A program made the translations under genes and the position numbers. Below are positions 1-8,935 of a DNA stretch of 64,000 nucleotides, piece after piece. Every line of letters begins with the position of its first letter. Within the stretch, counting starts at the first letter, position 1. The stretch is taken from positions 1-64,000 of the forward strand of contig NGUZ01000001.1 of NCBI GenBank assembly GCA_002154655.1, read 5' to 3'. Origin of the DNA: Corynebacterium kefirresidentii (lineage in GTDB: Bacteria; Actinomycetota; Actinomycetes; Mycobacteriales; Mycobacteriaceae). The notes beneath the pieces are model-generated. The model had not been told where the DNA came from. It saw only the letters and a list, made by a program, of their open reading frames with translations, and ran no database searches.

Positions 1-91
1 CCAATCCGGATGCGGTGATCGTCAGCCGGGTGTTCGAGGCTGCCTGAGAACGCCGACCCGCAGCGAGCATCAGAGGATGAAGACTGGGTCG

Positions 92-367
92 TCACGGCTC
101 TCCGCCTGAAGTTTGCAACAGCACCATGACGAGATTCGCGTCACTTTCACCCTCGCGCCAAGCATCAACACGGTGCAAAACGGCGGCCAGATCGGTCAAA
201 TCCCCGCGTTGATCTGACGCGAAATCGACCAACGTTACAGACCAGCCGAGCGCATCGTTTTCAATCTGCTGATACCGCTGCAAGACACCATCAGATAGAC
301 TGGAGGGTTGAACTGCGATGTTCCAGTCCTCGTTGCAACTACCAGCGGGGGCTGTTCCCATGCTCAT
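92..367 (-). CDS. Hypothetical protein (91 aa), coupled to upstream HTH gene
   Basis: I do not recognise this protein. It is 91 residues long, acidic and soluble, with no membrane segment or signal peptide. Its ATG overlaps the stop of the preceding minus-strand HTH gene by four bases (ATGA), so the two are probably translationally coupled. The pair lies on the 3' side of tRNA-Asn, a usual place for integrative elements, and the HTH partner looks excisionase-like. I infer that it is a cargo or replication-module gene of an integrated element lying mostly to the left of this window. The function is unknown. Confidence 0.5.
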   Translation of the reverse strand: MSMGTAPAGSCNEDWNIAVQPSSLSDGVLQRYQQIENDALGWSVTLVDFASDQRGDLTDLAAVLHRVDAWREGESDANLVMVLLQTSGGEP

Positions 368-594
368 TGGGCATCACCCGCCACGGAGACGGAGTCGCCG
401 TAAATTACCCGTGCTAGCTCAAGGGCGGAAATACGCAGCGTTTTACCATTGCCGCGCGAGCCAGGGACAGCCTGCAGCTCACCACGTGAGAGCATCCTAT
501 CGAGTGTGCGACGGGACACACCAGCACGTTCACAGAACTCACCTGCGGTATACGTGCGCAGGAGATCGTTCCTATCCAAAATGATTTCGGACAT
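364..594 (-). CDS. Excisionase-like helix-turn-helix protein
   Basis: This 76-residue protein has one winged-HTH/excisionase-type domain at about residues 15-60. The segment TAGEFCERAGVSRRTLDRML is the helix-turn-helix, followed by a basic wing (SRGNGKTLRI) and a final helix. Proteins of this size and layout bind DNA as recombination directionality factors or as small repressors in integrative elements. It is the first of two overlapping minus-strand genes. The position about 350 bases from the 3' side of tRNA-Asn suits an integrated element or its remnant; no integrase is visible in the window. Excisionase and repressor cannot be told apart here. Confidence 0.6.
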   Translation of the reverse strand: MSEIILDRNDLLRTYTAGEFCERAGVSRRTLDRMLSRGELQAVPGSRGNGKTLRISALELARVIYGDSVSVAGDAQ

Positions 595-905
595 GCGAAA
601 ACCTCGAAGAAGTTAGTTATCCTTCGAGGCCTCACCACGCACCACGCATCTCAGCGTCTAGCGGCACAAGGCTTACTGTTCTGACAGTAGAGACCCAGAC
701 GGCCAGTTAATCACCAACGCGACAACATCACGCTGTTAACGTCTGCAAGCCGATTACCCCTGTTGAAGTCTTGGGCGAATTTTCGTATGCCACCAGTGTA
801 CCGACAGTGCCGATCAATGTCAATGGTGAACGGCGAGAATCAACCTCCGAACCATCAAGTAGCACGTTTGTAGCACGCAATACAACGATGACACTCGGAA
901 CAAGT

Positions 906-932
906 AAAAAACCCACCGTTACCAGTGGGTTT
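906..932 (-). terminator. Rho-independent terminator of tRNA-Asn
   Basis: Read on the minus strand, AAACCCACTG and a short loop are followed by CGGTGGGTTT and a T-run. This gives an 8-9 bp stem with a U-tract, starting 6 bases after the discriminator base of tRNA-Asn. It would end the tRNA transcript. Confidence 0.75.
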
Positions 933-938
933 GTGTTG

Positions 939-1011
939 CTCCTCCAACTGGGCTCGAACCAGTGACCCTTCGATTAACAGTCGAATGCTCTGCCAACTGA
1001 GCTATGGAGGA
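939..1011 (-). tRNA. tRNA-Asn (GTT)
   Basis: The minus strand reads as a full 73-nt cloverleaf: acceptor TCCTCCA paired with TGGAGGA, D-arm GCTCAGTTGGCAGAGC, anticodon stem-loop with CTGTTAA giving anticodon GTT, and T-arm GGTTCGAGCCC with discriminator G. CCA is not encoded. A terminator follows directly. The 3' end points towards the small element-like genes at 92-594, so this tRNA is a plausible integration site. Confidence 0.95.
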
Positions 1012-1150
1012 TTATGCGTATGCTGTACATCGAACTTGCTGTTCTCTGTGCAACGAGAACTAACTATATATGGATTCGTGTTCTACAACCAAATCGCCTG
1101 GTTAAAGCACTAAAAAATAGAATACTCCGGCGGGTTTCCTCGTTTGCTGA

Positions 1151-1178
1151 GGTGAAAGTTTTGTGTAATTACTTCACC
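1151..1178. promoter_or_regulatory. Inverted repeat upstream of the glycan cluster (possible operator)
   Basis: GGTGAA and TTCACC face each other across about 16 bases, and a further GGTGAAATTACG follows at about 1198. The site lies 50-80 bases before the first glycosyltransferase start, so it could be an operator or a leader hairpin. There is no T-run, so termination is unlikely. Evidence is limited to the symmetry and the position. Confidence 0.3.
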
Positions 1179-1228
1179 GGTTGCCTGGTAGGCTAGCGGT
1201 GAAATTACGTACGAAAGGGAGCCGTGTC

Positions 1229-2545
1229 TTGAAGATTCTTGTGTTGTCGCACTACTGGTATCCGCAAAACGGAGTCCCGCAAAGGCGCTGGCAATGGTTA
1301 ACATCAGTGTTGGTCAAGGCAGGAAACCAGGTGGATGTAGTTTCTCCACCAAGAAACTTTCGTAGAAATATGGGGATATCTGAGTGGTTCTGCTCTCTTC
1401 GTGAACTAAGAGCTCCCTATGGCAGGGGTGAAAGCGGGGCGGCGGGGGAACGTATCTTTAGAGTCGCAGCCGTACCTTCATCCTCAAGTCTGACAGCTAG
1501 AGTTGTAAGTCAAATCTCAGTGGCGGCAGGGCAATTTTTCGTAACTTTGATTCGTGGCCTGGGCGGTTCTAAGTCGAGGCCAGACGTGATCGTTGGTACA
1601 GTTCCCGCGCTACCCACCGCCATGGTCACCTATGCAGCAGCGAAAATTTTGCGAATCCCGTATGTCATTGATTTGCGAGATGCGTGGCCGGACCTTCTGC
1701 ACGAGTCGCACAGGTGGAATGAGAGTGTTGGCTCGGTATCTTTGCGGCAAAAAATCCTTAGTAAAGGACCTCTGCAAATTATCAAAATGTTGACTGAAGT
1801 GGCTTTGGACAAATCATTGTTTGAAGCGGATGGAGTTATGGTGACCTCGTCATGGCTTCAAGACGAATTGGCAGAGAAATTTGATGCGCGGGTAGCTTCA
1901 AAGAAGCCAAGATTGGTTACTGTGAGAAACGTTTTTCCGCGGGAGACGAATTTTGAAAAGACTAGCATTCCTCGGTCTTCTCGATCTGAGATCAACGTCC
2001 TTTACGCGGGGACTATTGGGCGAGCGCAAAATTTGGAAAATGTGCTGAAGGCTGTAAAAATCGCACAAGAGTCGGGCGTCGATGTGAATTTGCGAATTAT
2101 TGGGGCGGGGGACGGAAAGACAAACTTGATCTACCGAGCCAAAGACCTTGGAGTGTCCGCGACTTTTGAAAAGCAGAGGTCAGCAAGGGAAATGGATGAG
2201 CCTTATGCATGGGCGGATACGGCGTTGGTTCACTTAGCTGATTGGGAGCCGCTTCTGAGGACTGTCCCTTCAAAAACTTACGAACTGATGGCAGCGAAGA
2301 TGCATATTTCAGGGGTAGTCCAAGGGGAAACCGCTGAGCTAATTCGAACAACAGGCGCTGGTGACATTGTGTCACCAAACGCGCCAAGGGACCTTGCCAA
2401 TTTGTGGAAAAAGCTTGCTAATGACCCTGGCGCTTTAATGCCGCGAGAAGAAGCCTCCACTTGGCCCTACAAGGAGCGTAACGAGGTTGCCGAAGTAAAC
2501 GTAGTGAGCTTATTGGAAAGCGTTCATCGAGATGCCGAGTTTTAA
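1229..2545 (+). CDS. Glycosyltransferase family 4 (WbuB-like)
   Basis: Cytoplasmic GT-B enzyme expected to move a sugar from a nucleotide-sugar donor to a lipid-linked glycan. The N-terminal half opens with a beta strand (KILVLSHYWYPQNG) and carries the acceptor-side pattern P-Y-V-I-D-L-R-D-A-W-P-D typical of WbuB-like GT4 proteins. The C-terminal half has the donor-binding stretch (INVLYAGTIG, later VPSKTYELMAA). I start it at a TTG (1229) rather than the upstream in-frame TTG at 1181: AAAGGGA lies 8 bases before it and the family N-terminus begins with the KILVLSHY strand. It is the first gene of the polysaccharide operon and its 3' end overlaps the next gene by 14 bases. The acceptor and sugar cannot be told from sequence. 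Confidence 0.8.
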   Translation: MKILVLSHYWYPQNGVPQRRWQWLTSVLVKAGNQVDVVSPPRNFRRNMGISEWFCSLRELRAPYGRGESGAAGERIFRVAAVPSSSSLTARVVSQISVAAGQFFVTLIRGLGGSKSRPDVIVGTVPALPTAMVTYAAAKILRIPYVIDLRDAWPDLLHESHRWNESVGSVSLRQKILSKGPLQIIKMLTEVALDKSLFEADGVMVTSSWLQDELAEKFDARVASKKPRLVTVRNVFPRETNFEKTSIPRSSRSEINVLYAGTIGRAQNLENVLKAVKIAQESGVDVNLRIIGAGDGKTNLIYRAKDLGVSATFEKQRSAREMDEPYAWADTALVHLADWEPLLRTVPSKTYELMAAKMHISGVVQGETAELIRTTGAGDIVSPNAPRDLANLWKKLANDPGALMPREEASTWPYKERNEVAEVNVVSLLESVHRDAEF

Positions 2546-4112
2546 ATTTGTTCTTAAGCAGTGGATCTTTTTATTCGAGACAGCTGTAAGAATGGCACAA
2601 GAAGATCCAGCAGCGCTATACAATAATGTGTTGGAAAAGATTCGTCAGCGTGCTGGGCTGGATAAACTCGATAAATTGCTTTCAAAGATGAAGATTAGCC
2701 GAAGTGTGCTTGAGGGCGATGATGAGCACCGTCGGGGAGAGCTTACGCAAGCTATTTTTCTTTATAGTTCAGCAACGGGAATTAAAGAAAGAGCCGGAAA
2801 AAGATTTGCTAGACGCTTAGAGCAGCAAAAGTCACAGTTGGAGCAGGAGATCGCCCCTTGCTTAGAGAAACGAGCTGCCAGTAGCGACCGTTCCGGCAAA
2901 CCCCACGATGGAACAGTGCTTTGGTTCCTAAACAACAGCCTTCCATTTACAAAGTCGGGATATACATATCGAACCCATAGTTCTTTAAAGGCTATTCAAA
3001 CTACTGGGACTTCAGTTCAAGGTGTTACACGATTGGGGTACCCGGTCGTGATTGGATCGATTGCTTCTACTCCTGTTTCAACAGTTGATGGTGTTCGATA
3101 TCGCCGATTGATTCCTATAAGGTATCCATCCACTTTGGCAGACAGGAGCGAGCTTGCTGCGGAGATGTTGATTGGGTGTGCCCGAGATCTAGATGCCCGG
3201 ATTCTCCACACAACAACTGACTTCAAGAATGCTCAAATAGTCTCGCGGGTAGCTGAAAAGCTGGGTGTTCCTTGGGTGTATGAAGTACGAGGAGAACTTG
3301 AAAATACTTGGCTTTCAAAGGTACAGGAAGAGGAGCGAGGAATCGCTCTCCAATCCGAGTACTATAAACTGGCTCGGACGAGAGAAACCGAGGCGATGAA
3401 GGCAGCGAGTGCCGTAGTGGTTCTTAGTGAAGTATCCAAATCGAATTTGGTAACTCGTGGCGTTGAGGATTCCAAAATTTTTGTAGTTCCTAATGCAATC
3501 GATGATCAAGATCTATATCGCGACATTGACGTTCCAAAGCTTAGAGCAGAGCTGGGAATAGATAGCGATTCCAAATGGTTCGGGTCGGTGACTTCAGTGG
3601 TGGGCTATGAAGGTCTCGAGCTAGCGATCCGAGCGTTAACTCGACTCGACAAAAATTGGAATCTGCTAATCGTGGGGGATGGAACTGAATTACCAAACCT
3701 AAGGAAACTTGCTGAAGTTTTAGAGGTGCGAGATAGGGTCCTCTTTGCTGGCCGCCAGGAAAATGCAGATATCTGGAAATGGTATGCAGTCTTAGATGTC
3801 TTTGTTGTTCCTCGGATCGATGCTCAGGTTTGTAGAAACGTAACGCCATTGAAACCACTTTTGGCAAAGGCTCTCGGGGTGCCGACTGTTTGCTCAGATC
3901 TTCCGGCGCTTAGAGAGGTAGCAGGTGCAGGAGGGCTATTTTTCCCTCCTGGTAATTTGAATCAATTTGTATATCAAATTGAACAGGCGATGGGCGATGA
4001 AGAACTGATAAGGCTAGGGAAACAATGGGTGAAAGGGCGGACATGGAAAGCAAATGCGAGCCGCTATAGAGAGATTTATACTTACTTGGAAGGAAACGAT
4101 TCCCAAAGTTAG
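2532..4112 (+). CDS. Glycosyltransferase family 4, with N-terminal extension
   Basis: A 526-residue protein. The first 120 or so residues are charged and helical, with coiled-coil character, and have no counterpart in a minimal GT4 enzyme. A GT-B fold follows: the acceptor half includes VPWVYEVRGELENTW, and the donor half begins near GSVTSVVGYEGLELAIRAL and includes LLIVGDGTELPNL, DVFVVPR and the PLKPLLAKALGVPTVCSDLPALREV segment. The last is the usual donor-sugar binding region (E/P-rich loop). It overlaps the preceding glycosyltransferase by 14 bases, so coupling is likely. Base composition is AT-rich like the rest of the cluster. Linkage and sugar are unknown. Confidence 0.8.
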   Translation: MPSFKFVLKQWIFLFETAVRMAQEDPAALYNNVLEKIRQRAGLDKLDKLLSKMKISRSVLEGDDEHRRGELTQAIFLYSSATGIKERAGKRFARRLEQQKSQLEQEIAPCLEKRAASSDRSGKPHDGTVLWFLNNSLPFTKSGYTYRTHSSLKAIQTTGTSVQGVTRLGYPVVIGSIASTPVSTVDGVRYRRLIPIRYPSTLADRSELAAEMLIGCARDLDARILHTTTDFKNAQIVSRVAEKLGVPWVYEVRGELENTWLSKVQEEERGIALQSEYYKLARTRETEAMKAASAVVVLSEVSKSNLVTRGVEDSKIFVVPNAIDDQDLYRDIDVPKLRAELGIDSDSKWFGSVTSVVGYEGLELAIRALTRLDKNWNLLIVGDGTELPNLRKLAEVLEVRDRVLFAGRQENADIWKWYAVLDVFVVPRIDAQVCRNVTPLKPLLAKALGVPTVCSDLPALREVAGAGGLFFPPGNLNQFVYQIEQAMGDEELIRLGKQWVKGRTWKANASRYREIYTYLEGNDSQS

Positions 4113-4154
4113 GCGTGAGCCAAACTTTTCGATGGTCAAGAAGGAGAACGCCTA

Positions 4155-5315
4155 ATGTCTGAAAAGCTATTAGTTATTTGTAACGCCTATCCTAGTGAGC
4201 AGGCTCTATACCGAAATGGATTCATACATAGACGAGTCAAAGCCTACAAAGAAGCTGGATTGGATGTCGAAGTTTTCTATAATCACGAACCGGTCCAGCA
4301 GGCTTATGCATACGAATTTGATGGCGTCCGAGTGACGGTTGGAAATGAAGGTGCTCTCGAATTACATGTGGCCAGTAATGACTTTGATGGGTACCTAATA
4401 CATTTTGCGGAGCCCCAGCGTATTCGACCTTTGCAGAAATTAAATGTAAAAAAGCCCGTCATTGTTTGGGTTCATGGGTTTGAAGCGGAAGCTTGGTACC
4501 GTAGGTGGTTTAACTTCATAAATACATCGGAAGATATAAAGGCAGCCTTAGAGAAGAAGGATACTTACTATTTAAAGCAAAACGCCTTCTTCCATGACCT
4601 AATGACGCAGGAAGAGTTAAACGTTAGCTTTGTTAATGTGTCGAAATGGTTTCAGAAGTATGTCGTAGAACCCGACAATGGCGCTGAATTCCGAAATTCA
4701 ACGGTCATCCCGAATTTGGTAGATGAGGAAGTATTTCCATACCGCGAAAAAGAAGATAAAAAGCGTTTCAATATCCTGAGTATCCGCCCATTCGCCTCGC
4801 TCAAATACGCAAATGACCAGACTGTTGGTGCCATACTTGAACTTTCAAAGCGGCCGTATTTTAAGGCTCTTAGCTTTACAATATGTGGAAGCGGTCCGAT
4901 GTTCGATCAGACAGTCGAACCACTTCGTCAGTTCGATAACGTTAAGTTGGAAAATAGGTTCTTTACGCAGGAAGAAATTCGGGACTTGCATGCCGAGCAT
5001 GGGATTTTCCTAAGCCCGACTCGCTTTGATTCGCAAGGTGTGTCAATGTGTGAGGCTTCGTCTTCAGGGTTGGTCACTATTAGCAGTGAAGTAGCTGCCG
5101 TTCCCGAGTTTATCGAGCACCGTGTATCAGGTCTGCTCGCCCAACCTGAGTCAATAAATGATTTGGCAGATTTAATCGAGGAACTCTACTTCGACGCGGA
5201 GCTCTTTCAGCGCTTGTCAAAGCAGGGCTCACTGGCGATGTTAGAAAAATGTGGGCGGAAGGCCACGATTGGCGCAGAAGTTGATTATATTCGTTTGCAA
5301 CTGAATAAAAGTTAG
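4155..5315 (+). CDS. Glycosyltransferase family 4
   Basis: A 386-residue GT-B enzyme. The N-terminal strand is KLLVICNAYPSEQALYRNGFI, and PVIVWVHGFEAEAWY follows in the acceptor domain. The C-terminal domain has FNILSIRPFASLKYANDQ, FTICGSGPMFDQ and the donor-binding segment FLSPTRFDSQGVSMCEASSS, containing the E of the usual E-x7-E region (SMCEASSSGLVTISSEVAAVPE). An AAGGAG about 8 bases upstream supports the ATG at 4155, 42 bases after the previous stop. No membrane segment, so it probably works on a cytoplasmic lipid-linked intermediate that the ABC exporter downstream would flip. Confidence 0.8.
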   Translation: MSEKLLVICNAYPSEQALYRNGFIHRRVKAYKEAGLDVEVFYNHEPVQQAYAYEFDGVRVTVGNEGALELHVASNDFDGYLIHFAEPQRIRPLQKLNVKKPVIVWVHGFEAEAWYRRWFNFINTSEDIKAALEKKDTYYLKQNAFFHDLMTQEELNVSFVNVSKWFQKYVVEPDNGAEFRNSTVIPNLVDEEVFPYREKEDKKRFNILSIRPFASLKYANDQTVGAILELSKRPYFKALSFTICGSGPMFDQTVEPLRQFDNVKLENRFFTQEEIRDLHAEHGIFLSPTRFDSQGVSMCEASSSGLVTISSEVAAVPEFIEHRVSGLLAQPESINDLADLIEELYFDAELFQRLSKQGSLAMLEKCGRKATIGAEVDYIRLQLNKS

Positions 5316-5324
5316 GAAGCACTT

Positions 5325-5708
5325 ATGAATTATGACGAGCAAGAGATCGTTTGGCGGGATCGGTACTACGAATTGGAAAGAACCCTAGAACAGGTGATTC
5401 GCCAAGTGGGAAAATCTATGAACTCTTCGAGGGAAGGGAACCAAGCCGAGTTTGGATTGAGAAAAGTTGTAACGCATGAATTCGTGGGGGCACCACACAT
5501 TATCTGCGTTGCCAACGGCGAGAATTTAGAGTATGCCTTTGATTTTATGCGTGACGGTGAAGTGGTAGAAAGTATCAACTTTCAGCGGTCAAATACCGTA
5601 CCAGTTGCACTTGGGCAACGCTTGGGAGCTAATGAGTGTTTTGTGAAAGTGAAAACCAACGCTCCAGGATTTCGAGGCCAAATTCAGACTAAAAGGGTAG
5701 CAATATAA
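5325..5708 (+). CDS. Unknown 127-aa protein in glycan cluster
   Basis: I do not recognise a family. The first 35 residues (NYDEQEIVWRDRYYELERTL) are helical and charged, probably a short coiled coil. The remainder alternates strands (HIICVANGENLEYAFDFMRD, ECFVKVKTNAPGFRGQI) and looks like one small beta domain. It has no signal peptide or membrane segment. It starts 9 bases after the previous glycosyltransferase, with AGGAAG in front, and ends one base before the next gene, so it is firmly inside the operon. A role as a partner of the neighbouring glycosyltransferases or as a carbohydrate-recognition module is a guess from position. Confidence 0.65.
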   Translation: MNYDEQEIVWRDRYYELERTLEQVIRQVGKSMNSSREGNQAEFGLRKVVTHEFVGAPHIICVANGENLEYAFDFMRDGEVVESINFQRSNTVPVALGQRLGANECFVKVKTNAPGFRGQIQTKRVAI

Positions 5709-5709
5709 A

Positions 5710-7461
5710 ATGAATCATTCATATGAGCGGAAAGATTTTCGAGTCTTAGTTTCTGGGTACATCAACGTTAACGTCGTAGACGGGTCTGCCTTCTTTCTAG
5801 CAGGAGTTTGCTCGATGCTGGCTGGGGTGTCTCCGGTAAGTGTTACTCTCTTAACTGCTAATCCAATTCGGAAGACAGAAGTATTAGACGAAGTTCTTTA
5901 TTATGAAAACGTTTCTATTTTGGACCCGTTTGCTTCGAAAAACCGTGCGCTATTCTCGAATGCCCCGTCCGGGGAAAGAATGCAAAGGCGCGAGTATGCT
6001 CGAGCGATAGGTGAGATAGAAAAAGACTTCGATTCCATCCTCTTGCGTGACACAGAAACGGCTTTCTACCTCGTTAAGGAATTTCCGGAAGTAGCATCCA
6101 AACTGTCCGTTTACGTAACTGGTATTACTACGGTCAATGAAGCCGTTGATGATGGTATAGTTCAAATGCTAAAAGCATTAAGAGATTCTGGGGTCAAATT
6201 CCTCTGTCAGACTCAGGCGATACTTCAAAGATTGTCTCGGCTGTTGCCGTCTTACGATCAGGAAAAGCTTGCTCTTTTGCCCCCGCATGTTCCTGATGCG
6301 GAGGGAACTTTCGAAGAACTTTATCATTACAGTAAGCACCCTAACCGATTTGTTTACACAGGAAAGTTTTTCAAGGCATGGAATACCGACCTGATCCTGG
6401 CATCCTTCAAGTCGGCAGCTGCATCTGGAAGTTGTTTGACCCTGGATATTGCTGGTGATCAGTTCCGGAGGAGCGAGGACGATCCTTACTTCGTCGATAA
6501 TAACCGTTGGCTAATGGATTCCACTCCGGGGGTGACATGGCACGGACGAGTACCTAGATTGACCTCACGTTCGCTTATTTCAGCTGCACAAATTGGCGTT
6601 GGTTGGCGAGCTGAGTCGATGAATAATAGTTCGGAGCTATCGACAAAAATACTCGAGTATGGAGCATTAGCTAGGCCTTCCATCATAAACCGTACGGCCT
6701 TGCACGAGCAGTTGCTCGGAGATGACTACCCACTTTTCGCTAACTCTATTTCTGAGTTTAAAGAATTGCTGTTGACTCTTCCTGAACGCCCAAACGATGT
6801 GGAAGAAGCAGCAAAGAGATGCTTTAACATCGCAAAAGACCATTCTTACTCATCAATTCGTGGTCAGCTTTTGCGCCATCTTGGAAATACGCCTCCTGAA
6901 GCTTTTAGGGAGTCTTCGTTTGCACTATCCTCAAGGCAACCCCATATGAGCCAGATTCCCGAAGCAGGTCTCGTGAATGTTCACGGAGGAATTTGTTGGG
7001 TTGATCCAGCTATCGAAGGACGGGACACTGTCGCACAGCAACTCTCCGAACTCGCGCAGGATGAAAAATTAGCCCAGAAGTTGCCGACCTTACTACGCAA
7101 ACGCGCATCTGAAGTCGAAGTGCGGCAAAATCGGATTGTTCAAGAGAGTCCGCAAGCTTTAACGTCCGCAACTCGAATCTCTGAGGGCGGTCTCACAAAG
7201 CAGCCCATAGGGAAGAACCAGTCGGCTATTTCCAAGTTGGCGCACCTGCGAGAAGAAAAGAGGGTACTTGAAGAGCGCTTGGCTACATCTGAACGGCGAT
7301 TGGATGCCCTGCGAAATTCAAAGCTCGGACGTGTTCAGGTTGAAATCTGGAAAAATCGGCGGGGTCTTCATACGTTGCCTAAAGAAAATATAAAGGAAAA
7401 GGCAAATGCACTAACGAGGATCTCGAGACATTTGCGTGACTGGCGACAGAACGGGAGTTAA
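5710..7461 (+). CDS. GT-B-like glycosyltransferase with C-terminal coiled coil
   Basis: A 583-residue protein. Its middle part has a GT4-like donor half: NRFVYTGKFFKAWNTDLILASF, then LTLDIAGDQF, VTWHGRVPR and the segment STKILEYGALARPSIINRTALHEQLL, which fits the donor-binding region of GT-B enzymes. The last 110 or so residues include a heptad-rich coiled coil (LREEKRVLEERLATSERRLD) and a basic tail. Such coiled coils in polysaccharide clusters often hold assembly complexes together or set chain length; that role is inferred. It begins one base after the 127-aa gene and ends two bases before the next, so translation is probably coupled. No membrane segment. Confidence 0.65.
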   Translation: MNHSYERKDFRVLVSGYINVNVVDGSAFFLAGVCSMLAGVSPVSVTLLTANPIRKTEVLDEVLYYENVSILDPFASKNRALFSNAPSGERMQRREYARAIGEIEKDFDSILLRDTETAFYLVKEFPEVASKLSVYVTGITTVNEAVDDGIVQMLKALRDSGVKFLCQTQAILQRLSRLLPSYDQEKLALLPPHVPDAEGTFEELYHYSKHPNRFVYTGKFFKAWNTDLILASFKSAAASGSCLTLDIAGDQFRRSEDDPYFVDNNRWLMDSTPGVTWHGRVPRLTSRSLISAAQIGVGWRAESMNNSSELSTKILEYGALARPSIINRTALHEQLLGDDYPLFANSISEFKELLLTLPERPNDVEEAAKRCFNIAKDHSYSSIRGQLLRHLGNTPPEAFRESSFALSSRQPHMSQIPEAGLVNVHGGICWVDPAIEGRDTVAQQLSELAQDEKLAQKLPTLLRKRASEVEVRQNRIVQESPQALTSATRISEGGLTKQPIGKNQSAISKLAHLREEKRVLEERLATSERRLDALRNSKLGRVQVEIWKNRRGLHTLPKENIKEKANALTRISRHLRDWRQNGS

Positions 7462-7463
7462 AA

Positions 7464-8903
7464 ATGGCAAACGCCGACCGTTTTAAATCGATAAAAGCCC
7501 CTGCGAATTTATCTTGGCGTCGACTGTTTTTGTGGTGGGGTGAGCGTATCGAAGCTGACAGCGGGGCTCGGTATACGGTGGATCTTTCTTTGCTTGAGGA
7601 TGACCAAGCGGAAGCACTGAACCAGGTTATTTTGGCTTGTGGACACGGGACCAATTTCTCTCCTTCGCGTGTGCTTCTTGATCCGGCCGCGAGGAGGTTT
7701 TTGTTGGTCGAGACCATCTTCGCCGACACTGAAACAAACCACGATGCGCTTTCAAAGCTATCGACAATGTATCGGGAAACGCTTGGATCGATTGCGAATC
7801 AACATTTTATTGTCAATAGTACGGCGCTCCATGTGACGTATTGCTCTGTTGACAAGCTTCAAGAGTTCCTTTCCTTGTCTCGATTGATTAATGCTCTTAA
7901 CAGGCAATCATCTTTCTTTACATTCTTACTGGTTCCGTACATTCATCCGCAGGAAGGCTATCCTCAGGCGGAAACTGGACATATTGATGCAGTCCGTCTC
8001 CCTAACAAATACTATTCAGATAACGCCAAGAAACTCACTGCAAAGGCATTGTGCCGCCTGCGGATGGAATCTAATTTGGATTTTGCAACGAGTATCAGAG
8101 CTGCGATTGATGACGATGACCGATGGCTTCCTTGGGCCGCATCGGAGATATTCCAAATAGCTGATGCGGCAGCCGGGCAAGGAGGTCGTGCAACCAAGGC
8201 GATTGGTGTGGCAAATCAGTTAGTTTATTACCCTACCGGAGCAGGACAGGTCGATTTGGCCGAATGGGACCTAGTCATGACTGGGTCTAAGTTTTTCTCT
8301 GCCAATGATTTTAAGAAACTTGAGGAATTTACCCCGTGGATGCTTCCTGAAGCTTTCACTGATGTTCAAGCGCGCGCCTTCAGGAGTCTGGGGGTTGATC
8401 TCAGTGTGATTAGAGGAAGCAAAGCTTTTTTCCTCTATGTTCGGTCTTATGGGAATCTATCGGGCATGCTTAAAACAGACCATTATCTGGGTGGGGCGAT
8501 GAGTAGACAGGGTATCGGAACGTTCGTTGATACTCAGAACGCGGCAATGACTTTAGTCCAAGATGCACAAGCGAACTGTGCAACGACTGCGTACACTTTC
8601 TCAGTCGACCCTCCTTCCCTCACCGTACGTGGAGAGTACGATAAGGCGACCGGAAAGCTCCGTATCGACGGAAACTTCACCGAATATTTGAACAAGCGTG
8701 GTATTTCAAAGCCGGCGGAAGTAATGGTCGTGGTCAATGTTGGAACAGATAAAGGAAGAACCGAACTTATGAAACCACTTGAGACACCGTTACTGTATGA
8801 TGCGGAGAATTGGACGTCAAGGGCTTTGCTTAGGCTTGAAGACTCCACAGGCGATAATATTGGTTCAGCTTGGATAAGGGGAAAAGCCCCGTTCCTTTCC
8901 TAG
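7464..8903 (+). CDS. Unknown protein in glycan cluster, possible GT-A glycosyltransferase
   Basis: A 479-residue soluble protein that I cannot place with certainty. One feature suggests a glycosyltransferase: the acidic motif DDDD at residues 216-219 (TSIRAAIDDDDRWLPWAAS), which resembles the metal-binding D-x-D of putative rhamnosyltransferases of the Rhamno_transf type. The C-terminal 110 or so residues are predicted beta-rich (AYTFSVDPPSLTVRGEYD, EVMVVVNVGTDKGR) and may be a separate beta-sandwich. It sits two bases after the coiled-coil glycosyltransferase and 32 bases before the exporter permease, so it belongs to the operon. An alternative is a non-enzymatic modifier of the glycan. Confidence 0.5.
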   Translation: MANADRFKSIKAPANLSWRRLFLWWGERIEADSGARYTVDLSLLEDDQAEALNQVILACGHGTNFSPSRVLLDPAARRFLLVETIFADTETNHDALSKLSTMYRETLGSIANQHFIVNSTALHVTYCSVDKLQEFLSLSRLINALNRQSSFFTFLLVPYIHPQEGYPQAETGHIDAVRLPNKYYSDNAKKLTAKALCRLRMESNLDFATSIRAAIDDDDRWLPWAASEIFQIADAAAGQGGRATKAIGVANQLVYYPTGAGQVDLAEWDLVMTGSKFFSANDFKKLEEFTPWMLPEAFTDVQARAFRSLGVDLSVIRGSKAFFLYVRSYGNLSGMLKTDHYLGGAMSRQGIGTFVDTQNAAMTLVQDAQANCATTAYTFSVDPPSLTVRGEYDKATGKLRIDGNFTEYLNKRGISKPAEVMVVVNVGTDKGRTELMKPLETPLLYDAENWTSRALLRLEDSTGDNIGSAWIRGKAPFLS

Positions 8904-8935
8904 GGTAAGTTCCTAATTGATGGATTGAGGATTTT

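Noticed and set aside
3..47. Possible 3' end of a plus-strand gene at the left edge (NPDAVIVSRVFEAA then stop)
   Set aside because: Only 14 codons are visible, too few to support a gene; mentioned as the sole content before 92.
600..930. Search for a CRISPR array or attachment core next to tRNA-Asn
   Set aside because: No regularly spaced repeats and no second copy of the tRNA 3' end are visible; only one short direct repeat near 860-877.
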